DNA of 64,000 nt from contig NW_017962926.1 of assembly GCF_001661345.1 (NCBI RefSeq), positions 310,001-374,000 on the forward strand, read 5' to 3'. Position 1 is the first letter of the stretch, and the number at the start of each line of letters is the position of its first letter. The notes below the pieces were generated by a model. That model had not been told where the DNA came from and did no database searches. It saw only the letters and a list, made by a program, of their open reading frames with translations. Source of the stretch: Ascoidea rubescens DSM 1968 (lineage: Eukaryota; Ascomycota; Saccharomycetes; Ascoideales; Ascoideaceae). The position numbers were made by a program, and so were the translations under genes. Positions 62,163-64,000 of this stretch are shown piece by piece.

Positions 62163-64000
62163 ATGGCATCTGTGGTAAGCGATAACGAGAGTGACGACGA
62201 TAATAATACAAGTTTAACAAGTTCTAATAGTTTATTTCTTTATAATTTAACGCTACAAGAACCATCTGCTTCGATTAAATCTGTGCATGGGCATTTTCTA
62301 GGTAAAAAAACAGAGGAAATTGTTATTACAACCTCAACTTATTTGCGACTTTACAAACCTGATCCTTCGACTGGAAAATTGATCAAATTATTCTCGCAGA
62401 ATGTTTTCAGTATAATTCGTTCGGTTATTTCCTTTAGAATCACTGGCAATGCATCCAAAGATTATTTGGCAATCACTTCAGATTCTGGAAATTTTTCAAT
62501 ATTGCAGTTGGATGATTCTGGTAAAAACTTGAAGTTTGTTTCTTTATTCAACGAGCCGTATCAAAAGACTGGTATCAGAAGATTATCCCCAGGTTTTGTA
62601 ATTGACTCAGATTCTAAAGGAAGAGCTATAATGTTGTCTTCAGTTGAAAAAAATAATTTGTTATATGTGCTCAATAGAGACCATGAGACCAATAAGTTGA
62701 CTATAAGTTCTCCCTTGGAGGCTAATCGCTCCATGATTCTAACATTTACAATGTGTGGGTTGGATGTTGGCTACGATAATCCAATATTTGTTTCAATTGA
62801 GGTAGATTATGGCAATATCAATAACGAAAAACGAAAACAATTGACTTTTTATGAATTAGATCTTGGCTTAAATCATGTTATCAAAAAATCAACTTCTTTA
62901 ATAGATGAATCATCCAATTTTTTAATTCATGTTCCTGGTGGAAACGATGGTCCAAGTGGTGTTCTAGTTGGCTGCAAAAATTTCATTCAATATCGGAATT
63001 TTTCAAATAAAAACTCAAAAATATTAACTCTACCAATTCCAAGAAGAATCGTTGATTATGAAGACAATTATATTATCACTGGCGTTGTTCACTCAATAAA
63101 AAATAGTTTTTTTTTCTTACTTCAATCAAATTTGGGAGATTTGTTTAAAGTAATTATAAACTATTCAAAAAGTTTACAAGTTCAGTCAATGAACATTAAA
63201 TATTTTGATACAGTTCCTATTGCAACTTCATTAATTATTTTAAAATCTGGGTTTTTGTTTGTTGATTCAGAGAATTCAGATAAACTATTTTATCAATTTG
63301 AAAAATTAGGAGATGATGATAATGAAAAAGTTTTCAATTCCCATGACTATTTTAATACTAGTGAAGAGATTGATAATTTAGAAGAAATATCTTTCAAAAC
63401 AAAACCTTTAGATAATTTAATTTTAGTCGATATAATAAATTCAATAAATCCTGTTATTAATTCACAACTGATTTCTTCAACAGCTTCTAATTTAACCGAA
63501 TTACCCAAGATTCTTTCATTATGTGGAACTAACTCAAGATCTTCATTAAAACTACTTGAAAATTCATTAACGACTAGTGAATTGGTTGATTCGGAATTAC
63601 CACAAAATGCTGTATCAATTTGGACAACAAAATTATCTTCAAAGGATGAATATGACAAATATTTAATTTTATCATTTATTGAAACCACACTAGTGTTAAC
63701 AATCGGTGAAAATGTTGAAGAAGTCTCCAATTCAGGATTTGTATTGGATTCGCCTACTATTTCAGTTCAACAGTTGGGTTTAAATTCATTGATTCAAATT
63801 CATACCAATGGTATTCGACATTTGTCGTATCTGAACATGGATGATGAAAGTCAAGAAACTGAGCCCAAAATTGTAGAATGGTTTCCTCCAGCTGGCATTA
63901 AAATTACATCAGCAGCATCAACAAACTATCAAGTGGCTATTGGTTTATCTAATAGAGATTTAGTTTATTTTGAGATTGATGATGACGAACAATTGATTGA
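62163..64000 (+). CDS. RSE1: Rse1 (SF3b130-like) spliceosome component (partial)
   Basis: From the ATG at 62163 an open frame of about 612 codons runs off the right edge; full-length Rse1/SF3B3 is about 1200-1360 residues. The start is a short acidic segment, then LFLYNLTLQEPSASIKSVHG and KTEEIVITTSTYLRLYKPDP, FSIIRSVISFRITGNASKDYL and AITSDSGNFSILQLD, the first propeller of the CPSF160/DDB1/SF3b130 family. Rse1 is part of the U2 snRNP SF3b complex that holds the branch point during intron recognition. DDB1 or Cft1 are ruled out on the detail of the opening repeat. Divergent from MSK1. Confidence 0.9.
   Translation, partial: MASVVSDNESDDDNNTSLTSSNSLFLYNLTLQEPSASIKSVHGHFLGKKTEEIVITTSTYLRLYKPDPSTGKLIKLFSQNVFSIIRSVISFRITGNASKDYLAITSDSGNFSILQLDDSGKNLKFVSLFNEPYQKTGIRRLSPGFVIDSDSKGRAIMLSSVEKNNLLYVLNRDHETNKLTISSPLEANRSMILTFTMCGLDVGYDNPIFVSIEVDYGNINNEKRKQLTFYELDLGLNHVIKKSTSLIDESSNFLIHVPGGNDGPSGVLVGCKNFIQYRNFSNKNSKILTLPIPRRIVDYEDNYIITGVVHSIKNSFFFLLQSNLGDLFKVIINYSKSLQVQSMNIKYFDTVPIATSLIILKSGFLFVDSENSDKLFYQFEKLGDDDNEKVFNSHDYFNTSEEIDNLEEISFKTKPLDNLILVDIINSINPVINSQLISSTASNLTELPKILSLCGTNSRSSLKLLENSLTTSELVDSELPQNAVSIWTTKLSSKDEYDKYLILSFIETTLVLTIGENVEEVSNSGFVLDSPTISVQQLGLNSLIQIHTNGIRHLSYLNMDDESQETEPKIVEWFPPAGIKITSAASTNYQVAIGLSNRDLVYFEIDDDEQLI

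Noticed and set aside
1-64000. LTR elements, transposons, CRISPR, rRNA, virus copies
   Set aside because: No terminal repeats, polymerase, integrase or repeat-spacer pattern was seen.

Overview
This is about 64 kb of nuclear DNA from a budding yeast (Saccharomycotina). The evidence is a low-GC background, compact mostly single-exon genes of yeast type (ATG22, ERV14, MLS1, RTC1, DSL1, LTO1, LAT1, RNH201, DPH7, RPL16, MSK1, RSE1, GID7), ACTAAC/TACTAA-type branch points and a tRNA-Lys with a short intron. CTG codons are almost absent. I found none in malate synthase, the amino-acid permease, RPL16 or LTO1 (13 Leu codons in a GC-rich gene), and only a few in poorly conserved stretches of other proteins. 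This fits a CUG-reassigned or ambiguous lineage (Ascoidea/Saccharomycopsis-like CUG-Ser2, or another CUG clade). Species is inference; no assignment is certain.

Layout. 1-3.3 kb: 5' part of GID7 (runs off the left edge) and a Maf-type nucleotide pyrophosphatase, both minus strand. 5.8-7.9 kb: a eukaryotic Ada/AraC-like protein with a methylphosphotriester-sensor zinc site and an Asn-rich tail. 7.9-12.3 kb: no gene seen. 12.3-17.4 kb: ATG22, a small secreted or cell-surface protein, and a PUT4-like amino-acid permease. 17.4-21.5 kb: gene-poor, with exon-like pieces at 20.3-21.1 kb. 21.5-25.7 kb: tRNA-Lys(CTT), ERV14, an unidentified gene with probably three introns, and malate synthase. 28.4-35.6 kb: RTC1 and a steryl-ester-hydrolase-type lipase. 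35.6-39.3 kb: gene-poor, with a striking GC-rich promoter-like block and a long leader for a prenylated ubiquitin-fold protein. 42.3-48.9 kb: DSL1, LTO1 and LAT1. 49.1-56.4 kb: RNH201, a secreted class-3 lipase, DPH7 and two glycine-zipper paralogues in tandem. 58.3-64 kb: RPL16 with a 962-nt intron, MSK1, and the 5' part of RSE1 (runs off the right edge).

The genes are mostly unrelated housekeeping functions, as is usual in yeast. A loose nutrient theme links GID7 (gluconeogenic enzyme turnover), malate synthase (glyoxylate cycle), ATG22 (vacuolar amino-acid efflux), RTC1 (SEA complex/TORC1) and the permease, but nothing shows they are co-regulated. The least ordinary items are the Ada-like regulator, the CTG avoidance, the malate synthase without a C-terminal peroxisomal signal, the GC-rich LTO1 gene packed 61 bp from DSL1, and the tandem glycine-zipper genes. 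No LTR element, intact transposon, CRISPR array or rRNA was seen.
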